From assembly GCF_007752135.1 (NCBI RefSeq), contig NZ_CP036298.1, forward strand, positions 2,232,001 through 2,296,000: DNA of 64,000 nt, written 5' to 3'. Both the position numbers and the translations under genes were made by a program. Origin of the DNA: Aureliella helgolandensis. GTDB lineage: Bacteria > Planctomycetota > Planctomycetia > Pirellulales > Pirellulaceae. Shown piece after piece: positions 32,422 to 41,452 of the stretch; the stretch's first letter is position 1; each line of letters opens with the position of its first letter. Under the pieces are notes generated by a model. That model saw only the letters and a list, made by a program, of their open reading frames with translations. It was not told the DNA's origin and did no database searches.

Positions 32422-33123
32422 TTATGGCTCTAAATCTCGCGCTTTCGATAGGGCGGATGCAACTAGGCCGGCCGGAACTGAAACGATACCCAGGCCGACT
32501 ATGAGAACGACAAAAGTGAAGATCTTGCCACCCACGGTAATCGGGTAAATGTCGCCATACCCAACGGTCGTTAGCGTGGCGACAGCCCACCAAAGACTAT
32601 GGAAGATGGATGCAAACACTTCCGGCTGTGCGGGATTCTCGAAGTGATAAATGCCGACAGCTGCCAAGAACAACGAGATGCATGTAACGCAGAAAAATAG
32701 TACCAACTCTTCTCGCGCAATTAGAAAGGCAACATGGAACCTACGAATTGCAGAACTGTAACGAGCAAGCTTGAGCAACCTGAATAGTCGTAGCAGTCTC
32801 AGTGCTCGAACAGATCTCAGATCGACTCCCAACGACAGGTAGAAGGGGAGGACTGATAGCAGGTCCGTGACACCGAAAAAACTAGTGACAAATCCAACCC
32901 GGTTTCTTGCAATAGCCAAACGCCACATGTATTCCACCGAGAAGATTGCCACAGTGAGGACCTCAAAGCGGTCTAACCATAGGCGAGTCTGGGCAGAAAG
33001 GTCGGGAAGAGTCTCAATCGCAAAGGCAGCTAGCGAGAGACAAATGAGCAGCTGTAAAAACAGCTCAACTTGCCGAGGGAGAGAAGTGGCCGGGAGCTGC
33101 GGAGCGGGGAGGGGTGGCGTCAT
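32422..33123 (-). CDS. Voltage-gated potassium channel (Kv-like)
   Basis: A 233-residue six-helix channel. S1-S3 occupy about residues 18-100. S4 carries regularly spaced arginines (RSVRALRLLRLFRLLKLAR, about 103-121). S5, the pore loop with selectivity filter TTVGYGD (about 185-191) and S6 (IFTFVVLIVGLGIVSVPAGL) follow. It would form tetramers in the cytoplasmic membrane and conduct K+ on depolarisation. It lacks a large cytoplasmic gating domain, as is common for short bacterial Kv channels. It is followed downstream by small genes at the prophage boundary and preceded by an XRE regulator gene. Confidence 0.92.
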   Translation of the reverse strand: MTPPLPAPQLPATSLPRQVELFLQLLICLSLAAFAIETLPDLSAQTRLWLDRFEVLTVAIFSVEYMWRLAIARNRVGFVTSFFGVTDLLSVLPFYLSLGVDLRSVRALRLLRLFRLLKLARYSSAIRRFHVAFLIAREELVLFFCVTCISLFLAAVGIYHFENPAQPEVFASIFHSLWWAVATLTTVGYGDIYPITVGGKIFTFVVLIVGLGIVSVPAGLVASALSKARDLEP

Positions 33124-33142
33124 TGCAGCTCAAGATCTCAGA

Positions 33143-33370
33143 TTAGGAGTGAGGGGGGATCTGCATGCTTTCCCCAATCGCCTCCAGGATTGCCACGACC
33201 TTATCTATGGTAGGCGAGCCGACACAGCTGCCATTGCGCAATTGCGACACCAGTGTTCGACTAACGCCGGCACGCTCGGCAATAGCCGAAACGTTATCGC
33301 CTTGTACGCAAGCCTCAGCGATTAAGCGTCCCAATTCGCAAAGGGTGGATTGACTGACTAGTGTAGGCAT
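33143..33370 (-). CDS. Small XRE-family regulator
   Basis: About 75 residues. The start at ATG 33368-33370 is preceded by GAGGGG with six-base spacing, better than an ATG two codons upstream. The central part is a helix-turn-helix (NVSAIAERAGVSRTLVSQL, then NGSCVGSPTIDKVVAILEA). Almost the whole protein is the DNA-binding domain. It is read just upstream of the K+ channel with a 19-base gap, so it probably shares a transcript and may regulate it or a nearby element. Confidence 0.75.
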   Translation of the reverse strand: MPTLVSQSTLCELGRLIAEACVQGDNVSAIAERAGVSRTLVSQLRNGSCVGSPTIDKVVAILEAIGESMQIPPHS

Positions 33371-33463
33371 GTTCATCCCCTCGATGATACTTATGTTTCA
33401 AGTAAAAACAACTCTATTGAGCCCATCTCCAAGCAATCATTTGCCTAGTGCGATTTCCATTTG

Positions 33464-34381
33464 CTACCGTGGCGGAGAGCAGTGCTGGCATGGCGTGTAT
33501 GCCGATGTCGCCCTACTCAAGGGCACAGGAATCTTTGACTTCGACAAGTGCCTGCAGCCTGAAGAGTGGTAGTGGGTTCCTGTTTTCGTGAGGTAGACAG
33601 TGACGTCGGTCTCTCGAGTAGATTCAACGTTTACGGGCGCTACGGTCTTTGCCCGCACACCATTGCGCCAATCCCAAGGGGCTATTCGCTCTGCCTCTGA
33701 CCAAATACCTCGTTTCCCGGCTTGCGCCAGTGCTTCCGCTTTGTGCAGGTTCTCGTCTTTCGAGTACTCGACGTAGTGCCACGCCAACCCGCTCGAAACC
33801 ATGTTGCGATTCAACCAAGCGTCATTTACATAGACCTGGGCCAATGAACGGCCGTAGCGATCAACCTCGCCCACTTCCACTCGGACCATCTTGTCCATAC
33901 AGAAGTCACGAAGCTTCTCAACCGCTTCATGCCCGAAGGCTTGACTGCTTTCAGGAGCATCAATGCCGTTGAGTCGAACAGTTACAACGGATTCCAGAGC
34001 ATTTGCGACTCTCAGCGTGTCGCCGTCTAGGACTTTCACGACCCTGCCGAGGATCACTCGGGAGGTGACATCGACTCGCGGGGCGATGAGCTGACGAACG
34101 TAGATCTGGTCCAGCTCACTCAAGCTGGCAAGAGGAACGGGTTTTCCGCGTCCCTCAGAGTTAACCAGCGTCGCTGTGTCGCTGGTCGCTGCACTCAAAG
34201 TCCCTGCAACCTGGTACTTTCCAGTGGCATCAGTCCAGACCCGGGCCGCCTGTTCGGGCAAATCGGGAACTACCAAACGAGATCCCGAAGAACTCCCATG
34301 CGCTGGAAGCAACTCTTGACCTTGGGCAGTGAGGGCCCCGAAGCAACAGAGGAGAACTCCGAAGAAACATCGCAGCCACAT
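33464..34381 (-). CDS. Secreted SHD1-thermonuclease protein
   Basis: A 305-residue exported protein. The signal peptide (MWLRCFFGVLLCCFGALTAQ) is followed by an SHD1-type domain at about 45-98 (VWTDATGKYQVAGTLSAA, then PVPLASLSELDQIYVRQL), characteristic of planctomycetes. A staphylococcal-nuclease domain occupies about 105-225 (GRVVKVLDGDTLRVANALES, VRLNGIDAPESSQAFG, EVDRYGRSLAQVYVNDAWLN). A C-terminal Cys/His module (YHSSGCRHLSKSKIPVPLSRA, then PCQHC) ends it. It should degrade extracellular or periplasmic nucleic acids. All SNase catalytic segments look intact. The SHD1 domain argues for host origin. Confidence 0.85.
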   Translation of the reverse strand: MWLRCFFGVLLCCFGALTAQGQELLPAHGSSSGSRLVVPDLPEQAARVWTDATGKYQVAGTLSAATSDTATLVNSEGRGKPVPLASLSELDQIYVRQLIAPRVDVTSRVILGRVVKVLDGDTLRVANALESVVTVRLNGIDAPESSQAFGHEAVEKLRDFCMDKMVRVEVGEVDRYGRSLAQVYVNDAWLNRNMVSSGLAWHYVEYSKDENLHKAEALAQAGKRGIWSEAERIAPWDWRNGVRAKTVAPVNVESTRETDVTVYLTKTGTHYHSSGCRHLSKSKIPVPLSRATSAYTPCQHCSPPR

Positions 34382-34672
34382 GACTCAGTCCACCTTGTTC
34401 CCGCTGAACTCGCACTAACGGTGAGTAGGGCGGGGCACCACCGTATTGCTGCCAAAGCTTGCAAACCCAGTTGGGTCACGATTGGAAAGCTGAATTGGGT
34501 CCTTCCCAGGGAATTCGGTCAGGGCATGCCTACGGGAACAGTCGACTACTTAGACACACTTTCTTTTCCTGGCCATGTGAGCGCGGGCCGAGGCCTGCAG
34601 GCTAGGGGGTTGCACAGCAAATCCTGGTGATTAGGATCGACCCCAACTTTCGCAAGCGGCCTTCTGCCGTAG

Positions 34673-34757
34673 TACGGATGAGAGGATTTGAACCTCCACG
34701 TCCTTATCGGACACTAGGACCTGAACCTAGCGCGTCTGCCAATTCCGCCACATCCGC
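34673..34757 (-). tRNA. tRNA-Leu (CAG)
   Basis: On the minus strand an 85-base cloverleaf forms. The acceptor is GCGGATG with CATCCGT (one G-T pair), discriminator A. The D arm contains GGCAGAC. The anticodon arm is CTAGG-TTCAGGT-CCTAG with anticodon CAG. A class II variable arm (TGTCCGATAAGGACG) and T arm GGAGG-TTCAAAT-CCTCT follow. CCA is not encoded. Its 3' end faces the prophage, so it is a candidate attachment site for the integrase, though about 4.5 kb from it. Confidence 0.93.
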
Positions 34758-35070
34758 ATGTGGTTTGAAGGCTCAGATTGTCGGCGACAAGCTCGGTTTG
34801 TCAAGTAGCCCAATCAGCAATACCTAGCCTAAGTCACTCTGGCCGCAAGTTGCCCAAAGCCCCTAAAGGTCGCCAGCACTCCTGCCTCATCGGTACACCG
34901 ATTGTAGCGGTGCAGTCTCGGGCTCAAAAAATGTGAATGATTCGGAAAGGTCTGGCAACTCATCTCCCTGTACCCCTTGGCGATGGTTCGGGATTTGCAC
35001 TGGATTTTGCACTAGGGGATGAGGACATCGACCATGGTTACTCGCGTTTTTCTTGTTGGAGGAACACTAG
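34758..35070. other. Intergenic region before the HtrA gene
   Basis: No gene seen in 313 bases. It should contain divergent promoters for tRNA-Leu and the HtrA gene. GGAGG at about 35058 serves the GTG start of the protease. Confidence 0.5.
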
Positions 35071-36642
35071 GTGATTAAGAATATGTTTGTAAAAGGAATG
35101 GCAGCTGTCGTTTTGGCAGCAGCGGGCGTCGGAATGGCTAATTTCTGGACGGCAGAGCATGGTCCTGGCCAATCTGCTTATGCCCAAGCCCCCGTGCTAG
35201 CGGACCCGAGCCATCGAGAGGCAATCCAAGGTGCGGAACGACTTTCCGACGCGTTTCGTGCGGTGGCTAAGAAGCTTCGGCCGAGTGTGGTGACGATCAC
35301 TTCTCTGGTAGAGCGTCCGACAGGCAGAGCGAGGGGGGGAATCCATGGTTTAGGTGACATGTTTCTCGCCCCAGAATTGCGTGGCATGCTGCCTGACGAA
35401 CTGTACGAAGAGCTCCAGAAACGCAGCAATCCACGCTTTCCCAGGCAGGGGCCCCAGCTCGAAGAGCTAGAATCGGAAGAAGAGGTCGAGAAAACCCAAG
35501 CGGGTATGGGGTCAGGGGTCATCGTCTCGGTTGATGGCTACATCCTGACCAACAACCATGTCGTCGAAGATGCCGATGAATTGCAAGTCGATTTAAGCGA
35601 TGGCCGGTCGTACATTGCCAAGGTGGTAGGAACCGACGACTTGAGTGATGTGGCGGTCCTGAAAATCGACGCAACGGATCTTGTCGCAGCTACGATGGGC
35701 GACTCCTCGGTTATTGAAGTCGGCGACTGGGTCGTAGCAATCGGCAGCCCGTTTGGCTTGGATCAAACGGTGACCGCTGGCATTATCTCTGCCATGAATC
35801 GGCAGACGGGAATTTTGGGAAACGGTTACGAAGACTTCTTGCAGACCGACGCGGCTATTAACCCTGGCAATTCAGGCGGTCCCTTGGTCAATCTCCGCGG
35901 GGAGGTGGTTGGGATCAATACCGCCATCAATTCACGCACCGGCTCCAACGCTGGGATTGGCTTCGCGATTCCCGCCACCATGGCATCCAGGATCATGGAG
36001 GACCTGCGCTCTTCCGGACGCGTTGTGCGTGGTTTGATCGCCGCCAAGCTGGGGGAGGTGAGTGCAAAAAACGCAGCGGAGCTCAAGTTGCCCGAAGGGA
36101 TTCTGCGGGGAGCGTTGATCGCGGGAGTGTTGCGAGGGGGACCTGCGGATCGAGGTGGCCTGAAAGAAGGGGATGTGGTGGTGAAAGTCGATGGACGTCC
36201 CATCGCCTCCTTCATGCAATTGCGCAATATGGTGGCCATGACGCGCCCAAAAACCAACTTGAAGTTTGAGTTCTACCGCGATGGCAAACTGGAGAATGCA
36301 CAAGTCGAGGTGGGCGAATGGACCGAAGAGAAGCTGAGCGAATTGTCTGGCAAAACCACTATTGAATCGCTGGGCATGACGGTGGAACCGATCACGGTCG
36401 AGCAGGCCGATCGCCTGGGGGCGGATCTGGAGACTGGAGGGGTGTTGGTGACGGAGATGGAGCGTTCGGGGCGAGGTGCGGAATTGGGAATTCGTCCCGG
36501 CGATATCATTATCGAAGTCAATGGTCGGGAAGTCACCGACGCAGAGAAGCTTGTCGAGGAGTTGGAAAATCCCGAAGACAACTTCCGCATGATTATTCAG
36601 CGTGGGGGGCAACTGCTGATGATGCGTTCCTCAGGTCGCTAG
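35071..36642 (+). CDS. DegP/HtrA-type periplasmic serine protease
   Basis: A 523-residue protein starting at GTG behind GGAGG. The N-terminus is a signal/anchor (residues about 5-40, AAVVLAAAGVGMANFW). The trypsin-fold domain has the triad His163 (LTNNHVV), Asp193 (LSDVAVLKI) and Ser268 (NPGNSGGPLV). Two PDZ domains follow (about 330-425: GVLRGGPADRGGLKEGDVVVK; about 435-520: RGAELGIRPGDIIIEV). It would degrade misfolded envelope proteins and act as a chaperone. An acidic insertion (ELESEEEVEKTQ, about 132-143) sits before the catalytic His as in the LA-loop region of DegP. A strong terminator follows the stop. Confidence 0.93.
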   Translation: MIKNMFVKGMAAVVLAAAGVGMANFWTAEHGPGQSAYAQAPVLADPSHREAIQGAERLSDAFRAVAKKLRPSVVTITSLVERPTGRARGGIHGLGDMFLAPELRGMLPDELYEELQKRSNPRFPRQGPQLEELESEEEVEKTQAGMGSGVIVSVDGYILTNNHVVEDADELQVDLSDGRSYIAKVVGTDDLSDVAVLKIDATDLVAATMGDSSVIEVGDWVVAIGSPFGLDQTVTAGIISAMNRQTGILGNGYEDFLQTDAAINPGNSGGPLVNLRGEVVGINTAINSRTGSNAGIGFAIPATMASRIMEDLRSSGRVVRGLIAAKLGEVSAKNAAELKLPEGILRGALIAGVLRGGPADRGGLKEGDVVVKVDGRPIASFMQLRNMVAMTRPKTNLKFEFYRDGKLENAQVEVGEWTEEKLSELSGKTTIESLGMTVEPITVEQADRLGADLETGGVLVTEMERSGRGAELGIRPGDIIIEVNGREVTDAEKLVEELENPEDNFRMIIQRGGQLLMMRSSGR

Positions 36643-37465
36643 TCCGCCGCAGCAGTCGCGATGCCTAGTGAACGGGCTGCGGCTTCCGGACGCGATGTAA
36701 AAAAACACCGCCAAGCATAAGCAATGCTCGGCGGTGTTCTCGTTTAGGGAGTCCGCTCCAGCTTCCTGTGCTGAGCGGCGATGCTTCCAACCATCGACAC
36801 CCGTGCTTTGTATCCGTCGGCAGGTTCGCCAAAAAACGTGTCGATTGGCTAAAGAGCAGCACGACGATCAATCCGACCGGACTTGTCGTCACGACAGTTC
36901 CTTTCGGCACGGGGGGGCGTCAGCCCGGCCACAGCCGAACGTGCGGTTGCCGTTTTTTCCCTACGCGTGAGTTCGTGGGGTGGCTGGCGTGTGCGAGGTT
37001 GCATCAAACGCAGCAGTTCCAATTTGGGTGATGGTTGCCATTCCGCGAGCCTTTGACACGTGGCTTGTTGGAGCAGTGAGCGGTAGCGCGACGGCTAATT
37101 TGATTTGGTCGAAGTTGCAATTCCCCTGCTAAGATCGCGTCCGCATCGAATTGCAGCAGTAGCCCATTTGGCCTTGTTTATGCAGCGAGTGCCAATCTCG
37201 ACGAGACGTATCGCAGCGAGTTTGCGATTCGGGAAGACCTGAATCTGGTTGTCCGCTGGCACGTAATCCCCCATTCGTTTGGCCCCTTAGGGTGGCTGCA
37301 AGCCCTAGGAGCGGAAAAAGCGAAATCCACGTTTTTTGCGGTGTCCGCCGGGCAAGCGACAGTTCATAATTCAACTCCTTCACCTCGCCCACAGCGGTTG
37401 TTGCCGCGACCTGGCGCCCTGGGAGGTAGATAGGTATCTGCCGCTCGACTTAAGGAAGTTTTGGG
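36643..37465. other. Long intergenic region between htrA-like gene and trpG/pabA
   Basis: 823 bases without a gene I can support. It holds the terminator of the htrA gene near its left end. Short frames on both strands lack ribosome sites and protein-like composition. The promoter of the chorismate-pathway genes is presumably in the last 100 bases. Confidence 0.4.
36704..36746. terminator. Bidirectional intrinsic terminator
   Basis: AACACCGCCAAGCAT (36704-36718) pairs with ATGCTCGGCGGTGTT (36724-36738), with one wobble, over 15 bp and a 5-base loop. An A-run precedes it and a T-rich tail follows, so it could terminate transcripts from both sides. It lies about 60 bases after the HtrA stop. 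Confidence 0.85.
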
Positions 37466-38065
37466 ATGATTTTAGTCTTAGATAACTACGATTCATTCAC
37501 GTACAACCTCGTGCAACGCATGGGGGAGATCGACCCTACGGTCGAGATCAAGGTCGTCCGGAATGACAAGCTCACGATCGACGAGGTTCGACAGCTTGCG
37601 CCTGCCCGCATCTTGATATCGCCAGGCCCTTGCTCTCCCTGTGATGCTGGGATCAGTGTCGACATCGTAAAAGAGCTGGCGGGCGAATTTCCAATCCTCG
37701 GGGTTTGCTTGGGGCATCAATCGATCGGCGAAGCTTTGGGGGGAAAAGTGGTCAGGGCGCCGGAGTTGATGCATGGCAAAACCGATCGAATTCACCATGA
37801 CAATCGCGGCTTTTTTGAGGGATTGCCCAATCCTTTCGTCGCTACCCGCTACCATTCCTTAGTGATTGAGCCCAGCAGTCTGCCGTCTGAACTGGAGTTG
37901 ACTGCGTGGGTAGACGACAGCCAGGGAAATCGTCAAATTATGGGGGTTCGCCACCGAGTCCACCCCATTGAAGGTTGGCAATTTCACCCCGAAAGCTTTT
38001 TAACCGAACCTGGAATTGAACTGCTGCGTCGATTCCTTAATTGGAACGTTGCGGTCCCGTCCTGA
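37466..38065 (+). CDS. trpG/pabA: Anthranilate/para-aminobenzoate synthase glutamine amidotransferase
   Basis: A 199-residue class I glutamine amidotransferase. It opens with MILVLDNYDSFTYNLVQ, has the oxyanion strand ISPGPCSP, the nucleophile Cys81 in GVCLGHQS, and the His/Glu pair in GWQFHPESFLTEPG near residue 173. It supplies ammonia from glutamine to the chorismate-binding subunit (TrpE or PabB), which is not in this window. The single enzyme may serve both pathways. It is followed 68 bases later by aroDE, so the genes form a small aromatic-pathway group. Confidence 0.93.
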   Translation: MILVLDNYDSFTYNLVQRMGEIDPTVEIKVVRNDKLTIDEVRQLAPARILISPGPCSPCDAGISVDIVKELAGEFPILGVCLGHQSIGEALGGKVVRAPELMHGKTDRIHHDNRGFFEGLPNPFVATRYHSLVIEPSSLPSELELTAWVDDSQGNRQIMGVRHRVHPIEGWQFHPESFLTEPGIELLRRFLNWNVAVPS

Positions 38066-38133
38066 ACCTACCTCCGAGCTCGTACACCCTCCTGCGACAC
38101 GCTCGCTCTTCAACTCCTGGAAACACGCTCAAT

Positions 38134-39651
38134 ATGCTCTGTGTAACAATTGGTCGAAGTCGCCATAAGGCAATGATTGCCGAGTACCAATTCCTGGCCG
38201 AAAAAGGGGCGGATCTTGTGGAGATGCGACTGGACTACATCGGTCGCCATATTGACTTGACGCGGCTGCTTGCAAATCGGCCCTGTCCGGTAGTCGTGAC
38301 CTGTCGTCGCAAGGAAGATGGGGGACGCTGGGATAAATCGGAAGAGGAGCGGCTGATGATCTTGCGGAACGCGATTGCTTCGGGGGTCGATTTTGTCGAT
38401 TTGGAAGAGGACGTGGCCGGTAGTATTCCACGGTATGGAGCCACCAAACGCATCGTCAGCCTCCATAATTTCGAGTTCACGCCAAACAATTTGGAAGAGA
38501 TCCATGGCCGACTCGCCGACTTAGATGCCGACGTGGTGAAAATTGCCACCATGGCAAATTCCTTCACCGATTGCATTCGCATGTTGCGTTTGGTGGAATC
38601 GGCCAAGGTCCCGACCATTGGATTGTGTATGGGCGACACGGGAGTTATTACCCGGGTGCTGGGATTGCGTTATGGATCTCCCTTTACCTACACGACCATG
38701 TCCTCAGAGCGCAAGATTGCTCCGGGACAAGTGACCTTTGATACGATGCGCGACGTCTATCGAGCGAAGGAGATCGATGCGGATACCAAGCTGTTCGGTG
38801 TCGTTGCAGATCCTGTCTCCCATTCGCTCAGCCCGCAAATCCATAATGCGGCCTTCAAGCATGACAACCTAAACTACCGCTACCTCCCCTTCCGCATTGC
38901 TGCGGACGAATTGCCGCTGTTCTTGCAGTGGTGTAAAGAGACCGGCGTCGGCGGCTTGAGCGTAACCATCCCGCACAAGGAAGCGATGCTTGAATTGATG
39001 TCGCAGGCGGAGTCGGCGACCACGAATATTGGGGCCATCAACACCGTTGCCATCGATGGCAACGAAGCGTCGGGCTACAACACCGACTACCGGGCAGCCA
39101 TGGATTGCTTGCAGGAAGCCCTGAGTACCCAGAATACCATGCAGAAGAAGGGGGCCCCTCCCGGCCAGCCAGAAGAGTTGTTCAGGGGACGAGGCGCTTT
39201 GATCATGGGTGCCGGAGGGGTGGCTCGGGCCATCGCTTACGGCCTTCGCCAACGTGGCGCGGTGGTTACCATTGCTAGCCGAACCGAAGAGCGTGCCAAA
39301 AAATTGGCCCGCGATATTGGCGGGAAAGCCATCTCTTGGGAGGCTCGCTATTCCCTACAACCCGGCATCCTCGTCAACTGCACGCCGATTGGAATGCATC
39401 CCGATGTCGATAGCACTCCCTATGACAAAGCCAAGCTCTTAAACGAAACGATCGTGTTCGATACCGTCTACAATCCGGAGCATACTCTGCTAATCAAAGA
39501 TGCGCGCGCGGCGGGATGTTTTGTGGTCAACGGCCTCGACATGTTCGTTCGGCAAGCAGCCTACCAGTACAAGCTCTTTACCGGTTTGGAGCCACCTAGC
39601 AAACTCATGCGTGAAACGGTCAAGAAGATCACCTCGCCAGTCAAGTTCTAG
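38134..39651 (+). CDS. aroDE: Bifunctional 3-dehydroquinate dehydratase/shikimate dehydrogenase
   Basis: About 505 residues from ATG 38134 (MLCVTIGRSR); an upstream TTG extension lacks family sequence. Residues about 1-215 are a type I dehydroquinase: EMRLDYI, VVTCRRKEDGG, and the Schiff-base Lys in DVVKIATMA, plus the MGDTGVITRVLG block. Residues about 235-505 are shikimate dehydrogenase: LFGVVADPVSHSLSPQIHNAA, VTIPHKEAML, NTDYRAAM, the Rossmann GAGGVARAIAYGL, and a closing GLDMFVRQAAYQYKLFTG. The fusion performs steps three and four of the shikimate pathway in the cytoplasm. This fused form is known from planctomycetes, chlamydiae and plants. Confidence 0.93.
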   Translation: MLCVTIGRSRHKAMIAEYQFLAEKGADLVEMRLDYIGRHIDLTRLLANRPCPVVVTCRRKEDGGRWDKSEEERLMILRNAIASGVDFVDLEEDVAGSIPRYGATKRIVSLHNFEFTPNNLEEIHGRLADLDADVVKIATMANSFTDCIRMLRLVESAKVPTIGLCMGDTGVITRVLGLRYGSPFTYTTMSSERKIAPGQVTFDTMRDVYRAKEIDADTKLFGVVADPVSHSLSPQIHNAAFKHDNLNYRYLPFRIAADELPLFLQWCKETGVGGLSVTIPHKEAMLELMSQAESATTNIGAINTVAIDGNEASGYNTDYRAAMDCLQEALSTQNTMQKKGAPPGQPEELFRGRGALIMGAGGVARAIAYGLRQRGAVVTIASRTEERAKKLARDIGGKAISWEARYSLQPGILVNCTPIGMHPDVDSTPYDKAKLLNETIVFDTVYNPEHTLLIKDARAAGCFVVNGLDMFVRQAAYQYKLFTGLEPPSKLMRETVKKITSPVKF

Positions 39652-39966
39652 TTGGACGGACGGGGGAGGCTGTAGGATGCGGTTTACCCTACAGCCAGCA
39701 AGCCTTGCCGAAGTGGGGCATCTTCCTTGAGCCCGACAGCTTCTTTGAGCCCCACAGCTGGTACCGCGGTGCACCGCAGTGGATGGTTTGAGGGAAATTG
39801 CATCGAGCGAAGTTCGCAACGTGGTCGAAACTCTTAGAGACCGCGTATTTCTGGGAAGGATCCTAGTCCAGTTGCGCCTCGCATTCTTTGCAGCATGGTG
39901 GCTTGATCGGAGAATGCTGGACAGCTCGCTGTAACTAAAATCAGCGACCTTCACAGGATCCATGCT
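39652..39966. other. Intergenic region
   Basis: 315 bases with no supportable gene or clear terminator; the end likely holds the promoter of the next gene. Confidence 0.4.
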
Positions 39967-41421
39967 ATGTTTCCGATCAAACGTCGTTGGCCCATTCTCA
40001 CCGGCATTGTGGCTGCCTTAACCTACGCCTTCAACCACTATGAAATCGCGGGGCTTGAGCAGCTGAAGTTCGTGGCTCGATCGCAGAACTCTCCTCTGCA
40101 ACTCTCCCAGAGTTCTCCCGCCCCACTGGATATCTACGGCAATCCGACCTATCCATCCGCGGCAAATCGCCCCTTCGACCCGACGCAATATGGCGTTCAG
40201 ACAGTGCCTTCCGCTGCAGCGATGGGCTCGCCCTCGGCGAGCTTTTCTTCCAATGCGCAGAACCAACCGTGGCAGGGATTGCTGAACGCTGGCGAGAAGT
40301 TCACGCTACTGGCCGAACAGATGCAAGCGAATTCCAGAGAGCAGCAGCAGGTGGGAGGGGCGGCGGGGAATCTGGCGATCTCGACACCTCTAGCGGTGTC
40401 TCCTAGTTTTGTGAATGTCCAGCCCCATCGGAGCGGGCTACCGCCTGCTCCCCCAAATGGCTCGCTGCCGTCGACAGCTTTCAATCCCAATCTTGGATCG
40501 ACGAATCCGCCGCCAGCGAGCGTGCCAGTCGGGACAGCTGCTTCTGCAGACTCCTCGGCCAGTTCCAATGCGTCGGGAAGTTTTCAAGCGTCGGCGGGGA
40601 CGGCCCGAAGGTCGATTCGCGTGGCGAGTTTTAACCTTGAATCCTTGGGGCCGGCAAAACTGGCGAAACCCCATGTTATGCAAACGCTGATCAGTATCTT
40701 GAGGCAGTATGATATCGTTGCACTCCAGGGTGTGCAGAGCCCGCGCGATGATATTCTGCCGATGGTGGTGGAACGCTTGAATCAGTCGGGCGGTAATTTC
40801 GACTATCTGATTGGACCGAGAGTGGGCCGCGTTGCGCCGCATGATCAGTATGCGTTCATCTTTGATACCGCCAGTGTTGAAACTGATCGATACCGTCTGT
40901 ACACCGTGGAGGATCCCGATGATTTGATCAATTTTGATCCTCTGGTCGCTTGGTTTCGCTGCAAGGGGGAGGCCGTCGAGCGGGCATTCACCTTCTCCGT
41001 GGTCAATGTCCGCATCGATCCCGATTTCTCCAGTGCTGAACAGGCCATACTACCGGGGTTGATTCAGGCGATCCAGGTCGATGGGCGCAACGAAGACGAT
41101 TGGATCATGACCGGAGATTTCTGTGGAGGAATGGCCGCACTGCGTCTGCTTGACGATGGAAACATCCGCTTTGCCATTCGTGATATTCCTACGGAGGTTA
41201 CCGGTAGCCAAATGCTCGATTCCATCTTCTTTCCCGCGCTGGCCACCCTTGAATTCACCGGACGAGCGGGAGCTTTCGATTTCCTGCGTAAGTACAACCT
41301 GTCCATTGAACAGGCGAGTGAGATTAGTCGACACATGCCGGTCTGGGCAGAGTTTTCGATCCGTGAGGGCGCTGAGCCGGGGCGCATCGCACCGCCGCTC
41401 AATGCGAATCAAGTCTATTGA
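39967..41421 (+). CDS. Membrane-anchored endonuclease/exonuclease/phosphatase-fold protein
   Basis: A 484-residue protein. A single N-terminal hydrophobic segment (PILTGIVAALTYAFN) is followed by a ~190-residue Ser/Pro/Gln/Asn-rich disordered region. From about 215 an EEP (DNase I-like) domain begins: RSIRVASFNLESLG, QYDIVALQGVQ, DQYAFIFDT, and DDWIMTGDFCGG. The catalytic strand usually reads 'QEV' and here reads LQGVQ, so the metal-binding Glu is replaced by Gly. The usual final SDH is replaced by SRHMPVWAEF with His present. A nuclease or phosphoesterase role is expected, but the missing Glu makes activity uncertain. Confidence 0.75.
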   Translation: MFPIKRRWPILTGIVAALTYAFNHYEIAGLEQLKFVARSQNSPLQLSQSSPAPLDIYGNPTYPSAANRPFDPTQYGVQTVPSAAAMGSPSASFSSNAQNQPWQGLLNAGEKFTLLAEQMQANSREQQQVGGAAGNLAISTPLAVSPSFVNVQPHRSGLPPAPPNGSLPSTAFNPNLGSTNPPPASVPVGTAASADSSASSNASGSFQASAGTARRSIRVASFNLESLGPAKLAKPHVMQTLISILRQYDIVALQGVQSPRDDILPMVVERLNQSGGNFDYLIGPRVGRVAPHDQYAFIFDTASVETDRYRLYTVEDPDDLINFDPLVAWFRCKGEAVERAFTFSVVNVRIDPDFSSAEQAILPGLIQAIQVDGRNEDDWIMTGDFCGGMAALRLLDDGNIRFAIRDIPTEVTGSQMLDSIFFPALATLEFTGRAGAFDFLRKYNLSIEQASEISRHMPVWAEFSIREGAEPGRIAPPLNANQVY

Positions 41422-41452
41422 TCCGGTGATCGCATGCGGTTAATTCGATAGC

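Noticed and set aside
36665-36910. 81-codon minus-strand frame after the HtrA gene
   Set aside because: It contains the intrinsic terminator hairpin and lacks a ribosome site.
37129-37392. Short frames on both strands before trpG/pabA
   Set aside because: No start with a ribosome site and no recognisable protein features; treated as intergenic.
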